Shown in pieces: positions 53,801 to 62,388 of a DNA stretch of 64,000 nucleotides. The notes under the pieces are model-generated. The model had not been told where the DNA came from and ran no database searches. It saw nothing but the letters and a program-made list of their open reading frames with translations. The translations under genes were made by a program, and so were the position numbers. The stretch is from Drosophila persimilis (Eukaryota; Arthropoda; Insecta; Diptera; Drosophilidae). The DNA is taken from positions 4,526,001-4,590,000 of the forward strand of contig NW_020825288.1 of NCBI RefSeq assembly GCF_003286085.1, given 5' to 3'. Position 1 is the stretch's first letter; every line of letters starts with the position of its first letter.

Positions 53801-55607
53801 TTAACAATTCGAACATTCAATAACAATGGTCTGGAATGCCTCTAGTTACACATATAATGGCAGAGAAGAGGCTATACAATACGATGTTCCCAGCATAAAA
53901 CATTCATATGGGAATAACAAAAAAGGAAACAATAATGAAATGATAGCTTTAGGAATTTTCTATAGTAATTCCGATTAGAGTAATCCTGAGTCTCCCTCCC
54001 CATTCGAAATCGATTGCTGCTAAGATAACACAAATTTCACAGAGTACTCTTCTGTTGTTGTTTCTAGCTTTCCCCCTGTTACGGAGTGATGCAATTTCTA
54101 ATAAAACAAATTAAATATTGAGCGTTCCTATCAGCAATCGTTCTCCCAATTGATAAGCAAACACAAATCCAGATGTTAAACACGAAAAATGGGGGAACAG
54201 CAGTGTGGTTCCACTTCAGATTTCTGCGCAGGTCAGAGTTTCCGTACAGTTTCAGAAGCATTGAAGCCTAATCAGCTGTTTCCCCCCCCTCATAAAATAA
54301 GGCGCGAAAAATCAACAAGCAGTGCCCATAAATATTGATAAATGGTAGCAATAAACAGAGATATTTCTATGTAACTAACGAAAATGACATAACAAGAAAA
54401 TGTGCAAGGAAGAAAAACATGAGACAAGAGACAGAGACAGAAACAGAGACTTGTCAACGGTATAAAAAAAAATTAATGACAAACGGGCAGTCAGACTAGA
54501 AAGAGACATAATTAGGGGTAAAGAAAGAGGAGACAAGCAGCAGAGAGAGAGATACTCGTAGATAGATGGAGTAGGAGACTTCACCTTGCAAAAATGCAAG
54601 GAAAAAACACAGAAACAGGCGTTTCGTTAAAAAGGCAAAAACAAGAAGAAAATATGGCTTCAGTGGGCGAAGATTTTGATACTCTAGCATCTCAATGGAC
54701 GCTATTGAAATATCTGTTGAGATATCTCTCAAAGTGTTGCTTTTCAAACCGAAGGTCCTTTATCACTGAATCTGTTAACAGACATAAATATGACTCCATA
54801 AATATGATCGAACGCACGCATATCTTCTTCGTTCATAGACGCCACGTAATACCTCTTGTAAGGGTATCAAAAGTGTAAGCAAAATAATAAATAAATGCGG
54901 CAGCTTCCGCCAACAACAACAGCGAGACAGTGGGCGCGCTACTGCCACAAGTTGTTGTTGGAATTTGTTGGGGCTGTCTTCGGCCTTTGGTTTTTTTCAC
55001 GCTACTTGCACAAAAGCAATGGCCAACAATTTCACTTTCATTTTCTTTTTGGCTTTTGCAGCGCGAAATGAAAAGCGGACAAAGACAAGGCATGCCACAA
55101 GCTGCAGCAGCAGCAGTGGCAGCAGCAACAGGCAGCAGGCAGCAGGCAAAAGCCAAAGTCACGCAGACGCATTAGCGGCAAACTCGTGGCGCATGCGCAA
55201 AAAGGCATCGCCTCCACGGCATCGACTTGAGAGCGCGCGCGCGCTGCCAATGCACTTTTGGCCAACGCCTGCTTAACGGGTTGTGGCCTGGCTTGGCCAC
55301 AGACCCCGCGATCCGATCCGATCCGATCCGATGTCCGGATCCGATTCGAGCCAAACATTGAACTCACCAGCAAATCGAGATAATCCTTGCCCAGGTTGAA
55401 GCTTAATCCATGAAAGCGACGCACCAATTGGTATTGTTGTGTGTTTGCGATGGGCAGCAGCTGGGATCCCGCACCCGAAACCGAACCCGAACTGGAGACC
55501 GCCGTGGCATATCCTGACTGTCGTCCAAAGAGTTGGCACAGGAATTTGTGCGTTTGCTGGCGACGCGAACCGCACACGACGCGACCGGAAGTGCTCATGC
55601 AGGCCAT
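38821..55607 (-). CDS. Polyprenyl diphosphate synthase for coenzyme Q (qless)
   Basis: Exons in transcript order: 55368-55607, 45485-45661, 44485-44624, 44112-44253, 43415-43504, 39911-40042, 39518-39712, 38821-39042. All have GT-AG borders in matching phase, giving 445 residues. The enzyme extends a prenyl chain from isopentenyl diphosphate to make the ubiquinone tail, in mitochondria. Family motifs are complete: G-K-x-L-R-P at residues 162-167, first aspartate-rich motif DDVID at 210-214 (in SLVHDDVID) and second motif DDMLD at 337-341. Residues 1-80 are rich in Arg, Ser and Gln without acidic clusters, as in a mitochondrial presequence. The start chosen is the ATG in AAAATGGCC. An in-frame ATG lies 35 codons upstream, but its leader is not conserved-looking. 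Intron 1 is 9.7 kb, long for a metabolic gene. Neighbouring mRpL32 and the formyltransferase gene are mitochondrial too. Confidence 0.92.
39043..45484 (-). other. qless introns 2 to 7 (between its six 3' coding exons)
   Basis: The introns are 39043-39517, 39713-39910, 40043-43414, 43505-44111, 44254-44484 and 44625-45484. The largest (3.4 kb) holds a GTGTGC-rich tract at about 40490-40535 but no nested exon or mobile element that I can recognise. Several open frames of 60-160 codons on either strand are run-ons of the real exons or chance. Confidence 0.6.
50184..50374. repeat. 32-bp tandem repeat with palindromic core
   Basis: Six units start at 50184, 50216, 50248, 50279, 50311 and 50343. 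Each opens with the palindrome GCGTTTTAAAACGC or a close variant. In the better units a second inverted pair follows (CTTGGA then TCCAAG). Units differ by several bases, so the array is not young. One or two decayed units may extend it left to about 50114. It lies in qless intron 1 and has no coding sense. Confidence 0.9.
51536..51830. repeat. Complementary CCAAAA and GGTTTT tracts forming a possible large hairpin
   Basis: At about 51536-51573 the plus strand repeats AAAGCC/AAAACC hexamers. At about 51792-51829 it repeats TTTTGG hexamers. The two are near reverse complements 220 bp apart, so a transcript of this intron could fold into a stem of about 30 bp. Both arms are simple repeats. Confidence 0.65.
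53059..53080. repeat. GT dinucleotide microsatellite
   Basis: About ten uninterrupted TG units in qless intron 1. Confidence 0.9.
55309..55332. repeat. ATCCG pentanucleotide repeat beside the qless 5' splice site
   Basis: Four to five copies of ATCCG, followed by decayed copies up to about 55348. The tract ends about 35 bp inside intron 1 from the exon 1 donor at 55367. Confidence 0.85.
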
Positions 55608-56602
55608 TTTGTTGTACTGAATTTTTTGGTTTTTTCTTTTATATATTTCGTTTGTTTGGTTAAAGAGGAAGTGCAGGTGCAAGAAACGATCGAGACACAC
55701 ACACAAAAACACACAGAAATTAGGAGGATGTGCAGCTCATTGATTATTTGAGGGCATTCTTCCTTTGGTTTTTATTCTGGTTCTGGTTTATTTTTATTTT
55801 TTTGGGTTCTCGCAGGATATTTGCGATGATCGATTCACACTCACGCCCGAAACAAGCGGTCGGTCGACTGTCAGTTACACTTCTTCAAACGCTAGATCTA
55901 CGGCGGAACGAGGCAAAGGTTTTTATATGAGGCGGCAGCGAAGCGCGTTTGGCTTGCGTCTGGCTCCAGCAGCTCCAGCAAAGTGGAGCTTTAGTGGCTT
56001 TGGAGCCACCCGAGAGCTGGCTTGAGCGCCTGCGCGCCAACTGTGGTGAAAGAGTCGTTCGTCTTCGTGGTGGAATTCGGGCTTTCGGGCTTAGTCCGAT
56101 CGCAAGCCAGCCAAGGCACGATCTGCATTCGGCTTGAACTTGAGCGTTCAGCGTTTAGGCGGATGCAAACACACGACAGTTGCACATCCGCCGTGCAGTT
56201 TTAGAGCAACTGTATGGACGCAATCGTGGGAACTTTGCGGCTCTCCTGACTTGACCCGTGCCAAGGGTTTATTCGCTGGGGGATGATAAGGGCCGCCTAG
56301 TACGCGGCCATTATTTCACACTAAGGCTGGGCGTAATCATCATTGTCCACACGTAGTTTAAAAGCAGATGTCACATGCAGTACGAGTGTCGCGGTCTGTT
56401 ATAGTTTTATTTAATTTAACCTTTTCACTACTCTATTTTGACGTAACAGTGGCCAGCTGTTGGCCAGGGATGCAGCAACGTGCGAAATTTCGTAGCGCAA
56501 GCGGCCAAGAACGTAAGCCGCTAACGTTGCACGTGGTATTTTTCGATAGGGCCGGCCGAACAGCTGTTTGAACAGAACAGAGTAGAAAAAGAGTTCATTA
56601 AT
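55608..56602. other. Intergenic region between divergent qless and mRpL32
   Basis: It must contain the qless 5' UTR and promoter on the minus strand, but no TATA box or Motif 1 match was seen for it. A CAGCTG E-box lies near 56560. No gene is seen. Confidence 0.5.
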
Positions 56603-56780
56603 TGGTTCAAATTATGTGGGCAGGGCTGAGAGTTATAGATAGCTAGAAATATTCCACGGAATATCAAAATCGAGGAATATTGAACTTGAATTCATCAGTT
56701 TTTAAGATGAGACGGTATATTTTGGTATATTTCTGAGGGTCGGACGGTATACTTTAACGATAAATCCGCGGTCACACTGG
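56603..56780 (+). promoter_or_regulatory. mRpL32 promoter module, copy A of a duplicated promoter-like sequence
   Basis: The segment starts with ATTATGTGGGCAGGGCTGAG (56611-56630) and passes through CGGTATATT/GGTATATTTC repeats, which fit the Drosophila core-promoter Motif 6 (KTYRGTATWTTT). It ends in CGGTCACACTG, an exact Motif 1. A clearly related segment ends in the spn-F promoter at 59082-59304. Motif 1 plus Motif 6 marks TATA-less, broadly expressed fly promoters. Confidence 0.65.
56769..56779 (+). promoter_or_regulatory. Core-promoter Motif 1 of mRpL32
   Basis: CGGTCACACTG is a full match to YGGTCACACTR, the site bound by M1BP at housekeeping promoters. It lies 40 bp before the mRpL32 start codon, so the 5' UTR must be very short. 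Confidence 0.75.
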
Positions 56781-56818
56781 TGCCCATCCGTTTATGTAAA
56801 TCCAACAATTTTTAAAAA

Positions 56819-57528
56819 ATGTCGAAAAACTTGATTTTATCACTTACAAACTTTGTTAGAAGTTTGGAGCGTCTTTTTCTGCCATATGGCGGACATCCAC
56901 CAGGTGAGTGGCAGCCGAAGTGCGGCGAAACAAAGTTAAATATTGCTCCAATTCCCAGCGCTGGCCCTGGCCGGCTTCCAGCACGAACATAGCAGCACCA
57001 GCAATAACAACAGGGCACAGGAATTCAGTCTGAAGAAGCTGATTGGCGATGGAATGCTCTGGGCCGTGCCCAAGCACAGGCGTTCCGTGGAGAAGCGTCT
57101 GAACCGCAAATTCGGCTATCCTGAGTACGTGTGGAAGCCGCTCAAAGTGAAGCGAAACATCCGCTCGTGCCAGACATGCGGTCATGACCATGAATTGGGT
57201 GTGCTGTGTCGTAAGTTGCAAAGAAAGTCTAAGGGGATTCCTATTAATTAAGTATATTCCAACAGCCTTCTGCTACAACAAGGTGCTGAAGGAAACGGAG
57301 CAGATGCAGGCGAAAATCCAAGAGAAGCTCGGTCTGGATCCCGTCGACAAGGAGGTTATTGTGCTGTACGAGGGAGAGAAGGCCGAACAGACTGCCGAGC
57401 AACTGCAGGGCAAACGAATTGTGGAAATGAAAAAGCCACGTCCCATGTGGTTCACCAAAAATCTACTACAGAAATCCACACAGCAGCAGTCGGAAGCCAA
57501 GGAGGTTAAACCCTCCGATCTGGCATAG
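56819..57528 (+). CDS. Mitochondrial large ribosomal subunit protein bL32m
   Basis: Exons 56819-56903, 56959-57210 and 57266-57528 join in phase through two 55-bp introns, giving 199 residues. The protein is part of the mitochondrial 39S ribosomal subunit. The L32 signature WAVPKHRRSVEKR lies at about residues 63-75. It is followed by a zinc-binding C-x2-C-x9-C-x2-C set (Cys 99, 102, 112, 115), the last pair split across the second intron. The N-terminal 58 residues form the cleavable leader expected for bL32m, and the C-terminal 80 residues are the extension usual in animals. The Motif 1 promoter is 40 bp upstream. The gene converges on the formyltransferase gene with 38 bp between stop codons. 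Confidence 0.95.
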
Positions 57529-57547
57529 ATATTAGGTCACATTGTGC

Positions 57548-57587
57548 ATTAAAACCTACTTTGTTATCAACAGGCAACTTGTTTATT
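57548..57587. terminator. Facing poly(A) signals of mRpL32 and the formyltransferase gene
   Basis: ATTAAA at 57548-57553 (+) follows the mRpL32 stop by about 20 bp. AATAAA on the minus strand (57582-57587) lies inside the formyltransferase coding region, about 12 bases before its stop codon. Cleavage 10-30 bases after each signal would leave the formyltransferase mRNA almost no 3' UTR and make the two transcripts overlap or abut. Confidence 0.5.
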
Positions 57588-58775
57588 GTGTGTAAATTGC
57601 AACGATCTCGCTTGCCGCAGAAATCCATTGCTGAAATCCTGGGCACTCATTGGTTTGCGTCCTTCCACGCGCACCTGCAGCACTTCTAGCTGTGTGCCCT
57701 GGGCACAACCTATCAGGAGGGACTTCCGCGAGCGTTGGTAGCTGAAATGGCCTGGTTCCTGCACCGTCAGGTGCTTCTCAGGCAACCGGAGCTCCAGGAG
57801 TTGTATTTGCTTATCCAGAAAGCTTGTTGTAAGATTTTTGTAGCCATACAGAGCTCGATGCCTGGCATACAGCTCGTCGGCGCTTAGTTCTGTCCACAGA
57901 ATCTCTGTAATTTTGGATGTGATCTTTGGAGCTGCATAAAAATAAAGATCATATCGGATTCACGAGTTTATGATAAAAGGTCTAAAACGTACCATAGCTG
58001 GCAGTTGCATTTTCCTGTGGCTTGGCATTTTTAAGCCTGTCGGATAGGTTGTTTACAGTATCGACCAGCAAATCGGCTCCCAACAGAGACAAGGAGGCAT
58101 GCAGCTCTGGCATGTAGATGTCCCTTCGAATAGGTACTTCACGCTGAGCCAGGACCTAAAAAGAGTTACTATATATTGTCCACATACGTTTCTCTTATCT
58201 TTCGCAATCACTTACAGCACCAATATCAAAATGATGTGGCTCAATTTTCATAATTGATACACCTGTTCTCGCATCGCCCTTCATAATTGCATAGATGATG
58301 GGTGCAGCTCCTCTCCAGAGAGGCAGCAGGCTGGCATGCACGTTGATCATTCCCCGGGGAAAGGCATTAATAATCTGAGCTGGAATCATGTGACCAAAAG
58401 AGACCACAACACCCAGGTCGTAGTCCGTGCATTGGTCCTCTGTAATAGGCCACCGCTGCAAGGGGAGTTTCTCCCGCTCTGCATAGGTTCTCACACAGTT
58501 GGCGGGACTCTTGAAGGATGTAACCACGCCCAAGTTGTGACTACGAAGTATCAAAGTATTAGAGTTTATTCAGATATTCTTTTAAAAACGCTTAAAAACC
58601 TGCAATTTTTATGAAGGGCCTGAAGACTGGGCAGCGAAAAGTTGTCGGTACCGAAAAACAGTATTCTGGAAGGTTCGCGGGTTGAAATAGATCGTGTAAT
58701 TTTGAGACACACACTTTGAAACGCTTTTCTCTTGTATTTATAAAAATTATTAACTAATTTCCGCCCGAAAAGCAT
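57567..58775 (-). CDS. Mitochondrial methionyl-tRNA formyltransferase
   Basis: Exons in transcript order: 58600-58775, 58216-58540, 57993-58155 and 57567-57931, all GT-AG and in phase, giving 342 residues. The enzyme formylates Met-tRNA for mitochondrial translation initiation. The formyl-transfer core is clear: ILFFGTDNFSLPSLQAL near residue 37, then INVHASLLPLWRGAAP with Asn125 and His127, and Asp164 in HFDIGAV. These are the catalytic Asn-x-His and Asp of the family. The first 35 residues are basic, without acidic residues until the ISTREPS segment, and read as a mitochondrial leader. The C-terminal domain is short but intact. In D. melanogaster the equivalent is, as I recall, CG1750. It is divergent from the spn-F-like gene and convergent with mRpL32. 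Confidence 0.93.
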
Positions 58776-58867
58776 AATTAAAAGCTATTGGATAATATGC
58801 GCGCAGAGGTAAACAAAAACAGCTGTGCTGGTGGTGTGAAACTATCGCCGACATCAATGGTTTTGGA

Positions 58868-58982
58868 ACGATATGTTAGAGCCACTGTGATATATTTTAT
58901 ATACTTTTCGCTATATTTTTGAGTCGAGATTGAGTTGGTGGTATATTTACGGTATATCGGTATATAATGGTATATTTTATAA
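58868..58982 (-). promoter_or_regulatory. GGTATATTT motif cluster upstream of the formyltransferase gene
   Basis: Between 58868 and 58982 the motif GGTATAT occurs at least four times, with further TATATTT variants. It fits Drosophila core-promoter Motif 6, which can act in TATA-less promoters. The cluster lies 95-205 bp upstream of the formyltransferase start codon, within the 640-bp divergent spacer shared with the spn-F-like gene. Which gene it serves cannot be read from sequence. Confidence 0.45.
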
Positions 58983-59081
58983 ATTTCATCAATTTTTTTA
59001 ATTTCATTTTCAAAGCTAAAGAATGGGAAAAGAAATCCAGTAAAAGCAAGTATTTAAAATAAGCCAGTAAAGTACAAAGTT

Positions 59082-59304
59082 GGTTCATTTATTCGATAAA
59101 ATTATGTGGGCAGGACTGAGGGTTTTATTAAGCTAGTAATATTCGACGGAATATAAAAAACGAGGAATATGTAAGATAGACCTTGAATAATTCGTCAGTA
59201 TATTTACGGTATATTTTTAAAACAAACGGTGCACTTCGGTATATTTGTCAGGGTCGGGCGGTATATTTTATGTTTATATTTGTACATTTTCGTCGGTCAC
59301 ACTA
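59082..59304 (+). promoter_or_regulatory. spn-F promoter module, copy B of the duplicated promoter-like sequence
   Basis: It is related to 56603-56780 from end to end: ATTATGTGGGCAGGACTGAG at 59101-59120, a GGAATAT/GAGGAATAT pair, GGTATATTT repeats, a (G)GGTCGG(A/G)CGGTATA block, and a closing Motif 1. Copy B is about 45 bp longer, owing to extra motif units. Confidence 0.6.
59294..59304 (+). promoter_or_regulatory. Core-promoter Motif 1 of the spn-F-like gene
   Basis: CGGTCACACTA is a full match to YGGTCACACTR. It lies 113 bp upstream of the start codon at 59417. Confidence 0.75.
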
Positions 59305-59416
59305 AGCAAAAAACGCAACAAAAGGAAAATCTAGCGAAATTTTAATTTTAATTTAATTTTTGGAAAGCAAGTGGCAGATTTGTGTGCAAACTGCATGTGG
59401 ACCTGGGTAAAGCGTA

Positions 59417-60611
59417 ATGGAGGCAACAGCTGCTAAAACTACCATCCCCCCCGTCAGCTCCAGCTCCAGCACAACATCCAGCGAAAAAATGAACTACGCA
59501 CTGCAAGTGGCCCTGCAGACGATCAAAGAGCGATGCATGCAGCTGCAGCGGAGGGTGACCAGCATGGAGGAGGAGAACCAGCGGCTGCGCGAAGCCAACG
59601 CCAAGGGCTCCAGTGGTGTCCAGCCGGACAGTGGCAGCGGCGGCGACGACTCGCTATCCCTGCGCACACAAGTGGCCGAGCTGCAGCGCCAGAAGGAGCA
59701 GCTTGAGGAGCACATCGGCATGGTCTCGAACGAGAATCGCAGACTGTGGTCGCGTCTGTCACAAATCTCCAAGGACCAGCAGCAACAGCAGCTGCTGCTG
59801 GCACAGGCCCCGGCAAAGGCCGAGGATGCGTCACCCGACTCGCGTGCCAATCAGAATCTTATTCGCTCCAAGACTTTCACACAGCACTCGCCAAATCCGC
59901 ACTTGCGCCAGAAGATGATCTCAGATGGCCTGAGGGACATCAGTCTCGAGGAGATAGTCCTGGACGACTTCGGCGCCGGCGACACAGAGATGGGCTATCC
60001 CTACGGCCTGCCCGTGGAGGAAACGACGTCCAGTGAACCAGATGCCAATTTGGATGCCAAACGTTGCATGGATGGGCTGCAGGACCTGCGACGGGAGGCC
60101 TTGAAGCAGCAGCAGGAGCTGAGCTCTGCACTCACGCTGCTGGAAAGTCGCATTGGTAAGCACTCGTATTTCGTTTCATCAATTGAAGGAAAACTTATAG
60201 TTATTGTTATCTTATCTTTTCACAGCACTGCAGCCCTGCCGGGAGTGCGCCCAAAAGGCAGCCAAGAAGCCAGAAATGGCAGATAAGAGCCTCGAAACCG
60301 ATGAGAGTCTCAACAACGAGCTCAAACTCTACCACAGCGAGCACAATGACACGCTCAATGGCTACAATGGGCATGCCTCCGCCCCACCGTCTAGGATCAA
60401 TATTATCCAGGAAAAACTGAAGGCCGACGCTGCCGATGCCATGGAGAAGACCTGCCCCATGTGCGGGAAGCTATACTCCAGCCAGGTGTCGTTCAACGCG
60501 TTCCGTGAACATGTGGAGATGCACTTCATTGACGATGCCTTAGAGATGGAGATCGACGGCAGTGTGGAGCGCCAGTTCGAGTTCGTTTCGCATACGGTGG
60601 GCGACTTCTGA
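59417..60611 (+). CDS. Coiled-coil protein with C-terminal zinc finger, Spindle-F-like
   Basis: Exons 59417-60155 and 60226-60611 join in phase across a 70-bp intron, giving 374 residues. Two coiled-coil stretches (about 26-62 and 80-125) start with MNYALQVALQTIKERCMQLQ and are separated by a Ser/Gly linker. A Gln-rich patch follows near 120. The C-terminus holds C-P-M-C at 323-326 with His342 and His346 (C-x2-C-x15-H-x3-H), like the finger of TAX1BP1/CALCOCO proteins. C-R-E-C at 251-254 may be a second metal site. Length and layout match Drosophila spn-F (about 364 residues), a microtubule-associated partner of the IKK-epsilon kinase Ik2 in oocyte and bristle polarity. The name rests on layout and recollection of the locus. 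A second in-frame ATG is at residue 25. The promoter has Motif 1. Confidence 0.8.
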
Positions 60612-62116
60612 CCCAACAAACGTATCTATTTCGCCACTGAACTCTGACCAATAACCCAATTCCCCATACCCAAAATGATGATGAAACTAGTGTTACAGTT
60701 TTAAAGCAATAGGGTGCATAGAACCGTGTGCTTCTCGCTTTCCTCTGGAGGCATTGTTACGTTACGTTGCTTTGTTTAAGCAGATAGAATATGAAAACAT
60801 TAATCAAAATCAATTGCATTAATTGAATGCTCCTTTTCTATATATAATGTATTGTATTAACTATAGTACGTGTGTATGTATATTTAATTTTTAGTGATAG
60901 AATGCGAAATACGGATTAAATGTAATGCCTTAAAATGCTAAGCGACTTTCTATTGCCGCAACAATCTTCTTGCCATTTCGGAGATTCATTCATTCGGTGA
61001 TGATTGAAAAGTGAAACTAAAAGACTCCTCTCCAGCTCTGTCCGCCCATAATTGTGTGTCCAATATAAGTAGTAATGACAAATGCTTGGCCCATTGTTAT
61101 ACCTAATTGGCGCCTCTTATGCACGCTTCCCATTGGATGCCACAACATTATGGATATTACGAAATTTTTTTCAAAGAAGTTATTACGCAAAATATGCGAA
61201 GTGTGCGGAACTGATGAGAGAGGGTCTCCCTCGAGGTAAAAAGCTATCAATCATATTTATCATAGGACTTAAGTGACCCTGAAAAGCTGCCCAATGTTTA
61301 GCCCTAACTTTGATTTTGGCTTTTAATTAAAATGCTAATTTTTTCAGCTACTTTCTTTAATGTCGTCACAGCAGAGGGGATTCCATATAACGTTTATATT
61401 TTGGGTTTTTTTGCGAAATTTGTGTACCCTGAAATAAGGCATATCAAAATTTCCAAAGGACATTGAACCGAGATCAGATCCTAAAGGTGGCATATTATTG
61501 GCATTTAATTTGTTGGAATCAGCTGGATACACAATAGAGCTCTCTTAGTAATGTTATATCGCATATCCCTTCAGCCTAAAAAATTACTGCTCAGTAAATA
61601 AAAATTTATTAGTCATCCAACTTCAAGGGTACATATATTAACTTCGTATCCAACATCTGCTTTCTTAATGGTTTTTTATCAAACATTTCCATATATGTAA
61701 ATGTCGGTCAGCAACATATCTCCCCAAATAGTTTGAATTTATTTCTAATAAAATAAATGTTGCATGAGGGAAAGGAAAGGGACTTTTCATACCGTACAGC
61801 CTTGCCGTGTTGAACCCCAGACACCTTCTCCCAAAGATCTGTTTTCCGCATTTCCATCGGGGCCGGGCCATTCTTTCAAGAGCGTTTATTAAATGTTTTT
61901 TCTTCGCCCCATATTGCACAGATTTCAAGTAATCCATCATTTATCATTTCGAAAAGAAACGACTGCAATTAGACTGCCAGTTGCTGCTACTGTTTGGCGT
62001 TTGATTTGCCACTAATAATCGCTCCACTTAGGTTTTTCGATTCGAACCCGATTCCGAGACGTTGCGGTGGCATACACCAGCTACTCGCACCGTGTCATAG
62101 TCGTCACTAAAGACAC
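60612..62116. other. 3' UTR of the spn-F-like gene, then spacer
   Basis: The first 330 bp read as 3' UTR, with ATTAAA near 60916. After that no gene is supported. Three minus-strand open frames of 62-91 codons (61017-61250, 61344-61532, 61665-61940) were looked at as possible exons of one gene, but no consistent splice phase or domain emerged. Confidence 0.45.
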
Positions 62117-62154
62117 TATAAAAGTTATCGAGATGTGGGGGAACCGTTTCAGTT
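62117..62154 (+). promoter_or_regulatory. TATA box and initiator of the carbonic anhydrase gene
   Basis: TATAAAAG at 62117-62124 is followed by TCAGTT at 62149-62154, the fly initiator. The TATA box starts 34 bp before the initiator A at 62151, the expected spacing. The 5' UTR would be about 238 nt to the start codon at 62389. It contains a GTATTC-type repeat and a 28-codon upstream open frame starting near 62261. This focused promoter contrasts with the Motif 1 promoters of its neighbours. Confidence 0.55.
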
Positions 62155-62221
62155 GTACGACGACCGCACCACCAGCGACAGCAGCAGCAGTTGCCACCGT
62201 TAGTTGTAGTATTCACCGGGA

Positions 62222-62262
62222 GATCCGTATTCGTATTCGTATTCATATTCGCATTCGCATAT
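62222..62262. repeat. GTATTC hexanucleotide repeat
   Basis: Five to six copies of CGTATT/CATATT/CGCATT hexamers, inside the inferred 5' UTR of the carbonic anhydrase gene. Confidence 0.8.
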
Positions 62263-62388
62263 GAGAAATTATGCAAAACTGAAAGCGACCCGAGACAAAG
62301 ACAAGCACGCGCGATTCCGTTTCCCAGCATCAATTAAAGAACCATAAACAGAACAATCGGGAGATTGCAAATCTGCATCTGTAAAACA

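Larger units (their letters stand above)
45662..55367 (-). other. qless intron 1 (9.7 kb)
   Basis: No nested gene was supported on either strand. The intron carries a CAG/GGCAGT patch at about 46811-46853, GTC/GCTGCTG-rich DNA at about 48910-48990, a 32-bp tandem repeat at 50184-50374, complementary CCAAAA/GGTTTT tracts at 51536-51830, (GT)n at 53059-53080, a GCGCGC tract near 55248 and an ATCCG pentamer repeat next to the 5' splice site. Such length can hold regulatory DNA, but no specific site is claimed. Confidence 0.6.

Noticed and set aside
54375-54599. Ser/Leu-rich open frames over a GAGACA-rich stretch
   Set aside because: They come from purine-rich low-complexity DNA in qless intron 1, with no coding support.
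61017-61940. Three minus-strand open frames between the spn-F-like gene and the carbonic anhydrase gene, possibly exons of one gene
   Set aside because: No consistent donor/acceptor phase links them and no domain is recognisable. The DNA is AT-rich, and chance frames of 60-90 codons are common in this window.
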